Source: UBA4582 sp013204195 (GTDB taxonomy: Bacteria; Pseudomonadota; Gammaproteobacteria; Pseudomonadales; Azotimanducaceae). Taken from it: a stretch of 64,000 nt of DNA. The position numbers and the translations under genes were made by a program. Position 1 is the first letter of the stretch. Every line of letters starts with the position of its first letter. Positions 17,119-25,770 of the stretch are shown here, piece by piece. The notes beneath the pieces are model-generated. The model was given only the letters and a program-made list of their open reading frames with translations, was not told the DNA's origin and did no database searches. Location: NCBI GenBank assembly GCA_963925735.1, contig CAWUUH010000036.1, positions 1-64,000 on the forward strand. Reading direction: 5' to 3'.

Positions 17119-17427
17119 CTAAATGTTAGTGGGGAAGTCGACGGCCTTATCGGTATCGACTTCCTGGCTCGGCACAAATGCGTCAAGTGCTCGAATGATA
17201 GGACTTGCTGGTCTCGGGTTGTTCGCCCCAGTTTGGTCCGCCCCAGAATCTGGATTAGTTACAGTGGTGTCCGGTGTTCGTCGCTCAAAGGTTAAGGCTG
17301 ATTCAACCGGTGCGGTTTTGTTCACTGCGGGTAATTCAGTCGCAAATGCGGCTAGTCCCAGCAGTAGCTCTGCGCAGAGTAGCCCTGTCCATCCCAGTCC
17401 TGCCCGTAGTAGCCGTCGTTGCATCAT
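17119..17427 (-). CDS. Small exported protein of the VWA operon (102 aa)
   Basis: The N-terminus MMQRRLLRAGLGWTGLL plus a following hydrophobic stretch ending A-A-F-A-T forms a signal peptide, giving a short mature chain of about 75 residues. This is rich in Thr, Pro and Asp, with a conserved-looking P-I-I-R-A-L-D-A-F-V-P end. It overlaps the PEGA/FGE gene by four bases (ATGA) and precedes the channel gene by nine bases, so it is part of the same transcript. No family is recognised. Confidence 0.7.
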   Translation of the reverse strand: MMQRRLLRAGLGWTGLLCAELLLGLAAFATELPAVNKTAPVESALTFERRTPDTTVTNPDSGADQTGANNPRPASPIIRALDAFVPSQEVDTDKAVDFPTNI

Positions 17428-19481
17428 TCAACATACCTTGCGATTCGAAACCCGACATCCGGTCGAGGTGACTGGCCAAAGTCACGAAACGTCCAGCGTA
17501 ACTCGCTGAAGCGTCCATGGGTATAGTTTGAGCCTTTAATAACGTGACGCTCACCACTTATAGGTCCGCTGGGATCGACTAGCACCGCCGTGGGCTCGAC
17601 CTGGGCGTAATAGTCGTGCATCCATTCTGAGACGTTGCCAGCCATATCAAACAGGCCTGCGGGATTTGCCGGGAAGCTACCCACTGGCGCTGTACCACGA
17701 AAATGATCGAGATAGCCGGTCAGAACATCGGCGGCCACTGTGTTGGCAGACTCGTCCGCATAGTTAGCTTCAATCGCCACGGGTGGCATAGCATCGCCCC
17801 AGGGGAAACGTGTTGGCGTGGGTCCGGCGGCATAACGGCTGGCCCAGATCCATTCAGCTTCGGTGGGTAATCGATAGCCACTATTCATGGGCGTCACCGC
17901 CTGCCAACGATTATCGATGAGTTCATAGGCCGAAGCCAAGCCTTGTTGCTGGCTCAGCCAGTTGCAGAAAGCTACAGCGTCGTCCCAGGCAAGGTTTACC
18001 ACCGGCCGGTCATTGCCGTTTAGTAGCGCTCGGCCGAGCATCCCAGAGTCGTGCAGACGGTCGAATTGCTGGTACTGGGCGTTGGTGACCTCATGGATAC
18101 CAATATAGTAATGCCGACTGAGTTGTACCTGCTTTTCAATTTCGTTCGCTCGTCGGCCGGGTTCGCGCCGGCTCGCGCCCATGGTAAAGGCGCCAGGCTG
18201 AATGAGCTTGAGTACCTGGCCGATGGCGGTGGTCGTGGTCGGTTCCATCGAGGCGAGTTTGGCTTCGGCCTCGGTGAGAAGCTCAATGATGAATTGCTGG
18301 GCCTGACCTGGTTGCGGTGTCACGTTGATCTGCTGACTTTCATAGCCGGCCAATTCAATGCCGATGATATGGGGCACGGCGTTGAGTTCGAGGCGCTCGA
18401 AGATTTTGCCCCGTGGCTGACCGTCTACCACCAAAGATGCGCCGGCGGGACTCACCTGTAGGCTGACGATGCCCAGCACAGGTGGTAGCGTGAGGTTGAG
18501 CTGAGTGTCGCTGGCAGCGTCGATGGTCACAGCGCGCTCTGTGGTTTCATAGCCGGGCTTTGTCAGGCGCAATCCATAAGTTTTTCCGGGTGCCAGGCTC
18601 AGCTGGAGTGGAGTCTGACCACGATATTCATCGGCAATCGTGACACTCGCCGCGGAGGGCGTCGACTGGATTGATAACTGACCATCCTGTGCCATGAGGG
18701 TGATTTCCGGAAGTATCTGATCCTGTTGAGCCGTGATGTTGACCTCAGCCTGCCAGGACTTGAAACCCGGTCTGGTAACGAGTAGCTGGTGGTAACCTTG
18801 CATGACCTCGATGCGGGCTGGGGTAGTAGCGACTTCGATGCCATCGATACTGACGGCGGCGGCCGTGGGTTGGCTGCTGAGGCTCAGTAGTGCCCAGGCG
18901 GGTACTAATGTCACCAACAGGTTTTGACTTAGGCCTTGGCCCTCAATGTGAACGTCGGTATCGAATGGCAAGAAACGCGCGGCGCGGACGCTGACGTTAT
19001 GGTTGCCAGCTTGAATGTCTGTCACCGTCAGAGGCGTCAGGCCAACAGGTTCTTGGTCGAGAAATACCGGCGACCGAGTCTCAGGTAAAGTTGAGACGGT
19101 CAGCGTACCGGGCAGTTTGGCCAGCTCAAGGTGGATCGTCTGGTCGGCCAGTTCGCCTACATGAATCATTGATTTGAGTGGCGTGTAGCCCTCAGCGGTC
19201 ACTGCCACGGTGTAGTCGCCGGCTAACATCAAGTAGCGTTCACCCAGCAGATAGGTAAAGGTGCCGTCGGTGATTTCCAGGTTCGCATCCACAGGGCTGA
19301 GATCAAAGCGAACGGCGCGGGCGCTGAAAACAAACAGTGCGACCAGTGTCAGTGCCGCGAATAGCGACAGGATGACAATATGTATTGGTTTCAGGCCTGG
19401 CCCGCGGCGGCTGATCACAGCCTCAGCTCGGGAAAATGGCGTGACTTCGATAATCTGGTGGGGATCAAGGCTCGAGGGCAT
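17424..19481 (-). CDS. Membrane-anchored PEGA-repeat protein with formylglycine-generating-enzyme (SUMF1) fold
   Basis: The 685-residue protein has a cytoplasmic N-tail, one membrane helix (about 33-53), five PEGA-like beta repeats (about 57-402) with Y-T-V-A-V-T-A-E-G-Y and L-R-L-T-K-P-G-Y-E type edges, and an FGE/sulfatase-modifying fold (about 420-685). FGE marks are G-Y-R-L-P-T-E-A-E-W (535-544), D-M-A-G-N-V-S-E-W (612-620) and V-G-F-R-I-A (676-681). The catalytic Cys pair that precedes G-F-R in true FGE is absent: that stretch reads F-G-Q-S-P-R-P-D. It is therefore likely a binding module in the periplasm. The start shares one base with the kinase-like gene's stop. Confidence 0.87.
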   Translation of the reverse strand: MPSSLDPHQIIEVTPFSRAEAVISRRGPGLKPIHIVILSLFAALTLVALFVFSARAVRFDLSPVDANLEITDGTFTYLLGERYLMLAGDYTVAVTAEGYTPLKSMIHVGELADQTIHLELAKLPGTLTVSTLPETRSPVFLDQEPVGLTPLTVTDIQAGNHNVSVRAARFLPFDTDVHIEGQGLSQNLLVTLVPAWALLSLSSQPTAAAVSIDGIEVATTPARIEVMQGYHQLLVTRPGFKSWQAEVNITAQQDQILPEITLMAQDGQLSIQSTPSAASVTIADEYRGQTPLQLSLAPGKTYGLRLTKPGYETTERAVTIDAASDTQLNLTLPPVLGIVSLQVSPAGASLVVDGQPRGKIFERLELNAVPHIIGIELAGYESQQINVTPQPGQAQQFIIELLTEAEAKLASMEPTTTTAIGQVLKLIQPGAFTMGASRREPGRRANEIEKQVQLSRHYYIGIHEVTNAQYQQFDRLHDSGMLGRALLNGNDRPVVNLAWDDAVAFCNWLSQQQGLASAYELIDNRWQAVTPMNSGYRLPTEAEWIWASRYAAGPTPTRFPWGDAMPPVAIEANYADESANTVAADVLTGYLDHFRGTAPVGSFPANPAGLFDMAGNVSEWMHDYYAQVEPTAVLVDPSGPISGERHVIKGSNYTHGRFSELRWTFRDFGQSPRPDVGFRIARYVE

Positions 19482-21781
19482 CAGATTTTCTCATCGCAAA
19501 TCAGGTGAATGGTGACAGGCGTCATCCCGCCACTGAGCGTAAATGCCTGTCTGACATCTCGGTAGCCTGGCCGCCGGCCAACCACGGTATAGGTGCCGGG
19601 CACGAGTGCCAATTCGCGTTTCATGAAGGCACCCAAATGGCTGGTCTGGTAAACCGTGATATCGGTATTGTTATCGGACTGTACGACAACGGGCAATGGA
19701 ATCCTTGCTTGTGCGATGCGGAGTGAAAGTTCATTGATTTGTCGTTGGAGCAGCGGCCCCTGATTCGCCAGCCCCGCGGCACGGATCAGCGCCTGCCGGG
19801 CCTTAGTCAACGCCGGGTCAAGGCGCATGTGCTCGGGCGCCTTGAGATAATACTCAAGGGTCTGGTCCAGTGCCAGACGTTGCCGGGCTTGCTCGAGGCC
19901 AGCGCTCGCAGCTAATAGTCCGGGTTCCAGGGCGAGCATCTGTTCAAATTGCAGAACCGCCATTGACCAGGTTTCATGGGCCATCGCTTGCTCTGCCTTT
20001 AGGCTTAAGGCGTTGATCTGTTGGCTTCGCTCCAGCAGGCGAACTTGCAGTAGCCCGTCCTGGGGTTCCGTAGCTGCGGGGAATAGGGTTTGAGCTACAG
20101 CGAATGCTTGTCGTGCACCTGTCAGGTCGCCCTGTTCAAGTCGAATAAAAGCCCGTGACATGGTCTCGTTAAAGCGCAGTCGGGTCAAAGTATCAGTGGT
20201 TCGTATGATGCCTGCTCGCGCCTCCTGAGATGCGTTATCCAGAGTCTGTGCCTGCTGATACAACGCCAGAGCGTCCTGCCACGCCTGTTCGCGCTCCGCA
20301 GTCTGAGCCTGGCGTAGCCATGCAAGGACCTGGTCGAGGTTTTCAGCTCTGATCAAATCTGATCGATACTCAGGGTTATCAGGTCGAATAGCGATGAGTG
20401 TCGACAGGGCATTTATCGCTAGTTCAGCGTTACCCTGAGTGAACGCGTCTTCGGCGATTTTCTGATTGTGATTGATAAGGTCGGGAATGCGCGCCGCCAG
20501 TGTTTGGCTTGTGTCGATGGCTTGCTGATATTGCGTCAGGGCGTCGGCATAAAGGCCTTGTCGAAACAGTTCCTCCGCTATCAGCGCTTGGTTGCTGATC
20601 AGGCTGTACTCAGTCAATGCCCATATCAGGACACCCTGGTCTTCGAGCACGACTTGCTGCCGCAGCAAAATTTCTGCGAGGGTTTCAGCGCTCGATTTTT
20701 CGGGGTCGATGCGAGCTGCTTGCACCGCCGGCTGCGCCGGGGCAGGTGTCTGAATGTCGGTTTGGGCGGTTGCCTCGGTGGTCAACTCTGCTGGCGATTT
20801 CGCTGGGTTGCCGAAGAATGTTGGCAGCAGCATAAAGATACCCGCGGCGATCAGTACTAATGTCGATAGTGCCGCCATTGCGTTGAAGCTGCTAACAGCT
20901 GGTTTCTGGTGCGGTCCCGGATGAAGCTGGATGTCGAGTTCCGCCGATGGGTTAACAGTACTGGGCTTGCGCCGAGTTGATTCTGGCTGTTGTGCTGGCT
21001 GTAAATGGGCCGAACCGGAGGCGGATGGTTGCTGCGCCTGATGACTAACTTGCTCATCATAATAGGCTTGCAGGGTGTCGCGAATGATTGAAATCTGGCT
21101 CGGTCGGGCAGCGGCGGAAGTGGCCAACAGGCTTTGGAGCAAGGACTTGATGGCGTCTGGGATGTCGCCGTCGGTATTAATCACAGCGTCGGGTTGCCAG
21201 ACTTGCTGGCTCAAGAGTTGGAATAACAGCACACCCAGAGCGTAAATATCATCGCTGGGGGCGGCCGGTTGGCCGGCCAGAGTCTGTGGGCTTGCAAAAT
21301 TCTCAGGTGCTCCAGGTGGGTTAATTTTTAGGCCGAATCCCGCCAGATATAACTGCTGTTGGCGGTCGATCAGCAAATTCCCGGGTCGAATGTCGCCATG
21401 GACGAGGTTGATGCTGTGGACGTAGTCAAGTACCTCGAGCAACTGTCGAAGTATGGGCCAGGCGTTATGAAAAGATTGGTTAAGCCTGAAGGCGTGAAGT
21501 GAATCTATGTGTTGGCAGATCAGCACATCAACCCCGTGCCAACGAACCAGCTCCAGTGTCCGAAGGATGCGCGGGTGAATCAGACCCTTATGGCGATTAA
21601 TAGTCTTGCGGATAATCGTTTGTTCGGATGCGCCGAGAGCCACTGGCAAACGTTTGCACCAAACTTGCTCATTGTGTTGGGTGTTAATGGCCAGCCAGTT
21701 GTCGAACTGATCGTCAAGGTTGAGTGACTGGAGTAGCTTGAACCCTGCGAATTCCTGGCCCTCGGTAAAATCAAAAGTCAC
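19481..21781 (-). CDS. Membrane-spanning pseudokinase with TPR-like and PEGA-like regions
   Basis: Residues about 12-245 of 766 have the Ser/Thr kinase fold: K43 in W-C-K-R-L, H-G-D-I-R-P-G-N at 128-135, and S-D-D-I-Y-A-L-G-V at 176-184. The Gly-rich loop is absent and the DFG Asp is Gly (A-G-F-G at 147-150), so phosphotransfer is doubtful. A Gln/Pro linker leads to a membrane helix (302-324). A large periplasmic helical region with TPR-like L-Y-Q-Q-A-Q-T-L and A-V-L-Q-F-E-Q-M-L-A-L-E-P segments follows. A PEGA-like end has V-P-G-T-Y-T-V-V-G-R-R-P-G-Y. It overlaps both neighbours (four bases upstream, one downstream). The layout is that of a receptor sensing the periplasm. Confidence 0.87.
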   Translation of the reverse strand: MTFDFTEGQEFAGFKLLQSLNLDDQFDNWLAINTQHNEQVWCKRLPVALGASEQTIIRKTINRHKGLIHPRILRTLELVRWHGVDVLICQHIDSLHAFRLNQSFHNAWPILRQLLEVLDYVHSINLVHGDIRPGNLLIDRQQQLYLAGFGLKINPPGAPENFASPQTLAGQPAAPSDDIYALGVLLFQLLSQQVWQPDAVINTDGDIPDAIKSLLQSLLATSAAARPSQISIIRDTLQAYYDEQVSHQAQQPSASGSAHLQPAQQPESTRRKPSTVNPSAELDIQLHPGPHQKPAVSSFNAMAALSTLVLIAAGIFMLLPTFFGNPAKSPAELTTEATAQTDIQTPAPAQPAVQAARIDPEKSSAETLAEILLRQQVVLEDQGVLIWALTEYSLISNQALIAEELFRQGLYADALTQYQQAIDTSQTLAARIPDLINHNQKIAEDAFTQGNAELAINALSTLIAIRPDNPEYRSDLIRAENLDQVLAWLRQAQTAEREQAWQDALALYQQAQTLDNASQEARAGIIRTTDTLTRLRFNETMSRAFIRLEQGDLTGARQAFAVAQTLFPAATEPQDGLLQVRLLERSQQINALSLKAEQAMAHETWSMAVLQFEQMLALEPGLLAASAGLEQARQRLALDQTLEYYLKAPEHMRLDPALTKARQALIRAAGLANQGPLLQRQINELSLRIAQARIPLPVVVQSDNNTDITVYQTSHLGAFMKRELALVPGTYTVVGRRPGYRDVRQAFTLSGGMTPVTIHLICDEKI

Positions 21782-23130
21782 AGTCCAGACCTGTAGCGTC
21801 GATAGGCTTCCCAGAGTTTGTTCTGGCGCTCGATATCCGTTTCCATCGTTGCCGCTTCCCAGAGTTGTTGGGCGATGATGTCATCTGCTTGAGGCCGGGG
21901 GATATCGGCGGCTATTGGTCCGGGACTGTTGCGCGGGTTAGGCGTCGTGTCTTGAGTAGGAATGCCGGCCAACATGGGCCTTTGCTGGGGGGGCGCGCTC
22001 GCGGGTCGTGGCGTGGCATCGAGTACCTGCTGCCGTGACGCGGAAATAAGTTTGTCGAAATGTGTGATCGATGCATTTAGGGCCTTGTCTAGGCCGCTAT
22101 CGAGACCGCTATCTTCGCCATTAATTAATGCATGACTGACTGGTTTGAGTTGATGATTGTTGAGGGCAGTGCCGGGTGCCGAGCTCTCGCCTGATGCGTG
22201 TAAGCCCGCTTGTGATTCGCTGATGATGGCAGTTGCCAGCACAATGACCCGCGACGCGCGCGCGAGGGCGAGTTCGGCGGCGTCGATGCTGGCCTCGGCA
22301 GCCACATCGCTTTGGGCGTTCTCGAGTTCTTGGTCAGCGATAATAACGGCAACTCTGGCTTGCGCAAGACTGGCTGATGCTACGGCAAGGGTGGTCTCAC
22401 TCGCCGCGTTAGCGACTGCAAATGCCGCTGACTCGAGAGTGGCGCTAACGGTTTGGAGGGCTTTCATCGCCGCCAAGGTGGCGGTTTCGGTGACGTGTTG
22501 CGGCGCATAATCCGCGCTGTTACCAATGCTTGATTCGCTGTTGGCACTCGATTCGCTGTTGGCGCTTGATTCGCTGTGGGCACTTGATTCGCTGTTGGCA
22601 CTTGATTCGCTGCCAGGCTCGTCATTGACTGCGGTGGTTGCCGGAATGAATTCGCTCAGGTCTGCAGCGAGTTCCGCGAGCGTCTGGCCCTGCTGACTTA
22701 AGGCATTGGCGGCCTGCTGGCGTGGGGTTAGCGGTTCAGCTTGTGCTTCGGCAGGGCTGGGCGCCGCGTCAGATTTGCTGCGCTGTGGCGCCGGAGAACC
22801 GGTTGCCGTAGCGCTAGATGTTGAAGCGCTAGATGTCGAAGCGCTAGGCGCCTCAGAGTGGGATGCCGATGGCGTAGATTTTGCGCTCTGACTCGACTTT
22901 TGTGGTTTCGCCGTCGCGGCTGGTGGAGGAATTGAGGCTGCTGGCGGCGGTGTGGTGGATGGCGGCAGGGTGATTAAAGGCTCTGGGGGTTGGGGTGTCT
23001 GACAGCCCTGCAACCAAAGGCTGCCGTATAGCAACACGCAGACAGCCAAGGACCGTCGAGGGATTCGACGGCTGCGCCTGGTTCGGCAGGGTTCATGATG
23101 ATGGCATGGCATAGCTGGTTTTGATTGCAT
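21778..23130 (-). CDS. Ser/Ala-rich lipoprotein, first gene of the VWA operon
   Basis: The 450-residue product has a long basic start, a hydrophobic stretch and a lipobox L-W-L-Q-G-C with Cys43, so it should be lipid-anchored at the cell envelope. Residues about 45-210 are Pro/Ser/Ala-rich and unstructured, with S-E-S-S-A-N hexad repeats. About 215-290 is an alanine-rich helix. The C-terminal 35 residues (I-I-A-Q-Q-L-W-E-A-A ... W-E-A-Y-R-R-Y) look conserved and may dock to partners. It overlaps the pseudokinase start by four bases (ATGA). No family beyond lipoprotein is recognised. The promoter probably lies in 23131-23252, where no clear boxes were seen. Confidence 0.78.
   Translation of the reverse strand: MQSKPAMPCHHHEPCRTRRSRRIPRRSLAVCVLLYGSLWLQGCQTPQPPEPLITLPPSTTPPPAASIPPPAATAKPQKSSQSAKSTPSASHSEAPSASTSSASTSSATATGSPAPQRSKSDAAPSPAEAQAEPLTPRQQAANALSQQGQTLAELAADLSEFIPATTAVNDEPGSESSANSESSAHSESSANSESSANSESSIGNSADYAPQHVTETATLAAMKALQTVSATLESAAFAVANAASETTLAVASASLAQARVAVIIADQELENAQSDVAAEASIDAAELALARASRVIVLATAIISESQAGLHASGESSAPGTALNNHQLKPVSHALINGEDSGLDSGLDKALNASITHFDKLISASRQQVLDATPRPASAPPQQRPMLAGIPTQDTTPNPRNSPGPIAADIPRPQADDIIAQQLWEAATMETDIERQNKLWEAYRRYRSGL
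22523..22612. repeat. 18-bp tandem repeat, five copies, in the lipoprotein gene
   Basis: Five head-to-tail units end in GATTCGCTG, each with small differences (for example TTGGCACTCGATTCGCTG). They encode S-E-S-S-A-N-type hexads. The unit is a multiple of three, so copy number changes would lengthen the linker without frameshift. Confidence 0.93.
22811..22850. repeat. 15-bp tandem repeat in the lipoprotein gene
   Basis: GCGCTAGATGTTGAA and GCGCTAGATGTCGAA are adjacent, followed by a partial third copy. They encode S-A-S-T-S-type pentads in the same disordered linker as the 18-bp array. Confidence 0.85.
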
Positions 23131-23252
23131 GGTTTGCAGAGCTGAATTGGTTTTCGGTAGGGCTATTCTGCCACGCCGCAGGCTAAATTAACTGCAATCG
23201 ATATTAATGATCTCGATTAGAGCAAAAACGTGGCCAATTGGTGGCAGTTTGA

Positions 23253-24191
23253 CTATTGAGCGGCAACCAGTTTCTCCAGGCTCGACAGCCAGGTTTGATC
23301 GGTGACCCCGGGCACTCGACCGCGAACGATCATATGGGTGACGCCAAGTCTGTCACGATATTCGTCGATTTTATCCCGCACGAAAGATGGGTCGCCGATG
23401 ATACTCCAGTCGTCAATATCGGCGGTCTGGTCGCGCATGCTGTGTGGGCTGGATGCCGCCATGGCGGCTTTTACCTGACGACATTCGGCGACTCGATGGC
23501 TCATAAAGACCGTGCGCATAATAGGTACCGTGGTCGTGGGTGCATGCCCTGCAGCCGTTGCAAATTGTCGATGGCGCGCATAGTTCTGACTCAGTGTCTC
23601 GAGGGTTTCGATGGGCGAAGCCAGATAGGGAAAGCCCAGAGAGCCGGCTTGTTTCAGCGCCAGTGGCCCAAACGCCGCGACCCAGATGGGCGGATGAGGC
23701 GATTGGACGGGCAAGGGTGCTAGCGTGATAGGGCGTGGGACTGACGTTGAATTGTCCCAACCTATCGGTTCGCCCCGCCAGGCGCGAGTCATAGTTTCAA
23801 GGTTAGCTGCAAAGCGACTGCGCTTATCCTTGGTAGGCACGTCGAAGGCATCAAACATGGCCTGTTGGGTGCCGCGACCAACCCCCAGAATGACGCGCCC
23901 GCCTGATAGTCGATCTAGCACCGCGACCTCTTCGGCGGCTTGGAGTGGGTGCCGGATCGGCAGCAGGTACGAGGTTGAGCCGAGTTTGATCTTGCTGGTG
24001 CAGGCGGCGACGGCAGCTAATAATGTTAGTGGCGATGGAATAGAGCGGGTGTCACCAAAGTGACTTTCCGGTAGCCAAAACGAGTGACAACCCATCTTTT
24101 CAGCGATTACGGCTTGGTCAGTAAGCTCGCTGGCGATGCCTAAAGTGCCCATAGACCAGGGTGTGACGGCAATTTCGAGTGATTTATGCAT
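23253..24191 (-). CDS. Luciferase-like (LLM class) oxidoreductase
   Basis: The 312-residue protein has the luciferase-like pattern: F-W-L-P-E-S-H-F-G near residue 38, S-K-I-K-L-G-S-T near 66, V-A-V-L-D-R-L-S-G-G-R-V-I-L-G-V-G-R-G near 89, and P-P-I-W-V-A-A-F-G-P near 166. The G-V-G-R-G-x-Q motif is common in F420- or FMN-using members. It is divergent from the thiolase-like gene. It differs clearly from the other LLM protein at 1617-2528, so the two are not recent duplicates. The substrate is unknown. Confidence 0.88.
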   Translation of the reverse strand: MHKSLEIAVTPWSMGTLGIASELTDQAVIAEKMGCHSFWLPESHFGDTRSIPSPLTLLAAVAACTSKIKLGSTSYLLPIRHPLQAAEEVAVLDRLSGGRVILGVGRGTQQAMFDAFDVPTKDKRSRFAANLETMTRAWRGEPIGWDNSTSVPRPITLAPLPVQSPHPPIWVAAFGPLALKQAGSLGFPYLASPIETLETLSQNYARHRQFATAAGHAPTTTVPIMRTVFMSHRVAECRQVKAAMAASSPHSMRDQTADIDDWSIIGDPSFVRDKIDEYRDRLGVTHMIVRGRVPGVTDQTWLSSLEKLVAAQ

Positions 24192-24276
24192 GTTGCTAAG
24201 AAAACCACATTCTCCTCTCTTTAGATACTGTGGCAGAATACGGGCTTTTGCGTATCAAATGGCAGGAGTTGCACAG

Positions 24277-25752
24277 ATGATCAATCCTAATACCCCGGTG
24301 ATAATCGGCGTGGCTCAGATCGAGCAGCGCATCACTGATCCCCTGCTTGGTCAGGAACCCATCGACATGATGGTCGATGCCGTGCGTCAGGCCGCCGTTG
24401 ATAGTGGTAATGCCGGTTTACTCGCAGAGGTGGAGTCCGTACGGGTCATTCGTGGCGTCTGGCGGTATAAGCATCCAGCGGGTTACGTCGCAGCCAAAAT
24501 CGGTGTGCCAGGTGTCGAGACTGTGGGTTCGCCCTATGGTGGCAATATGGTCCAGTCAGTGGTGAACCAATCGGCGCTGGATATTCTTCGGGGCGACAAG
24601 TCGTTGATCGTGATCACCGGCGCGGAAAATGGCAACAGTCAAGCCAAGGCGAGGAAAGCCGGCGTTGAATTGACGGTGACGGAAACAAACGGTGACTACT
24701 CTCGAATGATCGGCCAAGAAGAGCCCATGTCGGCGGAGGCCGAACAGGCGCGTGGACTGCGCCAGCCGATTCAGTTTTATCCCATGTTTGAAAACGCGAT
24801 TCGGCATCATCGAGGCGAGTCCATCGAGGCCCATCGAATCAGAATATCAGAGCTATGGGCTGGCTTCAGTCGGGTTGCGGGCGAGAATCCCCATGCCTGG
24901 ATCAAGACGCCGGTGGATGCGGAAACCATTCGTACGCCAGCCCCCACCAACCGCATGATCAGCTTCCCCTATCCGAAGCTGATGAATTCGAACAACGCGG
25001 TGGATATGGGCGCGGCACTGATCATGTGCTCGGTGGCCAAGGCCAGGGCATTGGGTATCGATGAAAGCCTATGGGTCTATCCTTGGGCGGGGACTGATGC
25101 TCACGATACTTATCACGTCTCAACCCGAGATAACCTGTATTCATCGCCGGCCATTCGCATCGCCGGCAAGCGCCTGTTGGCGTTGACCGACCTGAGTGTG
25201 CCTGACTTGGACTATATTGATGTATATAGCTGCTTTCCTTCGGCAGTCCAGGTTGCGGTCGAAGAACTGGGTCTGGATGTTACTAAGCCGTTGACGATTA
25301 CCGGCGGCCTGACCTTCGGTGGTGGCCCCTTGAACAATTATGTGATGCACAGTATTGCGCGCATGGTGGAGTTATTGCGCGCAGCACCGGGCACCAAGGG
25401 AATGATTACGGCCAACGGTGGCTTCTTGACGAAACATGCTTTTGGGCTCTATTCGACCGCAGCACCGGCGGTAGACTTCCAGCATGAAGATGTTCAAGCC
25501 GAGGTTGATGCCCAGCCCACGCGGCAATGCCTGGCGGATTATGCGGGGCCAGTGACCATTGAATCCTATACGGTCATGTATGGCCCGAATGGTCCGGCCA
25601 CGGGTCATGCAGCCTGTTTGACGGCTGCTGGCGAGCGTGTTTGGGCAAATACCGATAATGCGGCGCTGATCGAAGACATGACCCAGCGTGAGTTCTGTGG
25701 TCTGGCGGCTCAGGTAGACAGTCATGGGGTATTCTCCCTGCTAGGTGCCTAG
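24277..25752 (+). CDS. Thiolase-like acetyl-CoA acetyltransferase (SCP2-type, TLP1 C-terminal domain)
   Basis: The ATG at 24277 (GGAG eight bases upstream) gives 491 residues. The N-terminus, P-V-I-I-G-V-A-Q-I-E, is that of thiolase-like type 1 proteins. I see Y-S-C-F-P-S-A-V-Q near 322, G-G-L-T-F-G-G-G-P near 345, and G-G-F-L-T-K-H-A-F-G, carrying the His of the thiolase site, near 385. The last 90 residues form the extra beta domain of this subgroup. Such enzymes cleave or form 3-ketoacyl-CoA. It starts a run of same-strand genes with a deacetylase and a Nudix protein. Confidence 0.9.
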   Translation: MINPNTPVIIGVAQIEQRITDPLLGQEPIDMMVDAVRQAAVDSGNAGLLAEVESVRVIRGVWRYKHPAGYVAAKIGVPGVETVGSPYGGNMVQSVVNQSALDILRGDKSLIVITGAENGNSQAKARKAGVELTVTETNGDYSRMIGQEEPMSAEAEQARGLRQPIQFYPMFENAIRHHRGESIEAHRIRISELWAGFSRVAGENPHAWIKTPVDAETIRTPAPTNRMISFPYPKLMNSNNAVDMGAALIMCSVAKARALGIDESLWVYPWAGTDAHDTYHVSTRDNLYSSPAIRIAGKRLLALTDLSVPDLDYIDVYSCFPSAVQVAVEELGLDVTKPLTITGGLTFGGGPLNNYVMHSIARMVELLRAAPGTKGMITANGGFLTKHAFGLYSTAAPAVDFQHEDVQAEVDAQPTRQCLADYAGPVTIESYTVMYGPNGPATGHAACLTAAGERVWANTDNAALIEDMTQREFCGLAAQVDSHGVFSLLGA

Positions 25753-25770
25753 GCCAAAGGAGTCGATCGC

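Noticed and set aside
20468..20860. Plus-strand frame of 130 codons
   Set aside because: It is a shadow of the pseudokinase gene; its composition is odd and it has no neighbour or start signal.
22523..22612. CRISPR-like array
   Set aside because: The 18-bp units are contiguous with no spacers and are in frame in a protein-coding gene.
12840..23130. Zorya anti-phage system
   Set aside because: A ZorA-like channel and single-helix partners are present, but there is no OmpA-type peptidoglycan-binding domain and no ZorC/ZorD or ZorE gene. The VWA, PEGA/FGE and pseudokinase parts do not fit.
24136..24276. Longer start for the thiolase-like protein
   Set aside because: The extra 47 residues overlap the divergent LLM gene and do not match the family start; GGAG precedes 24277.
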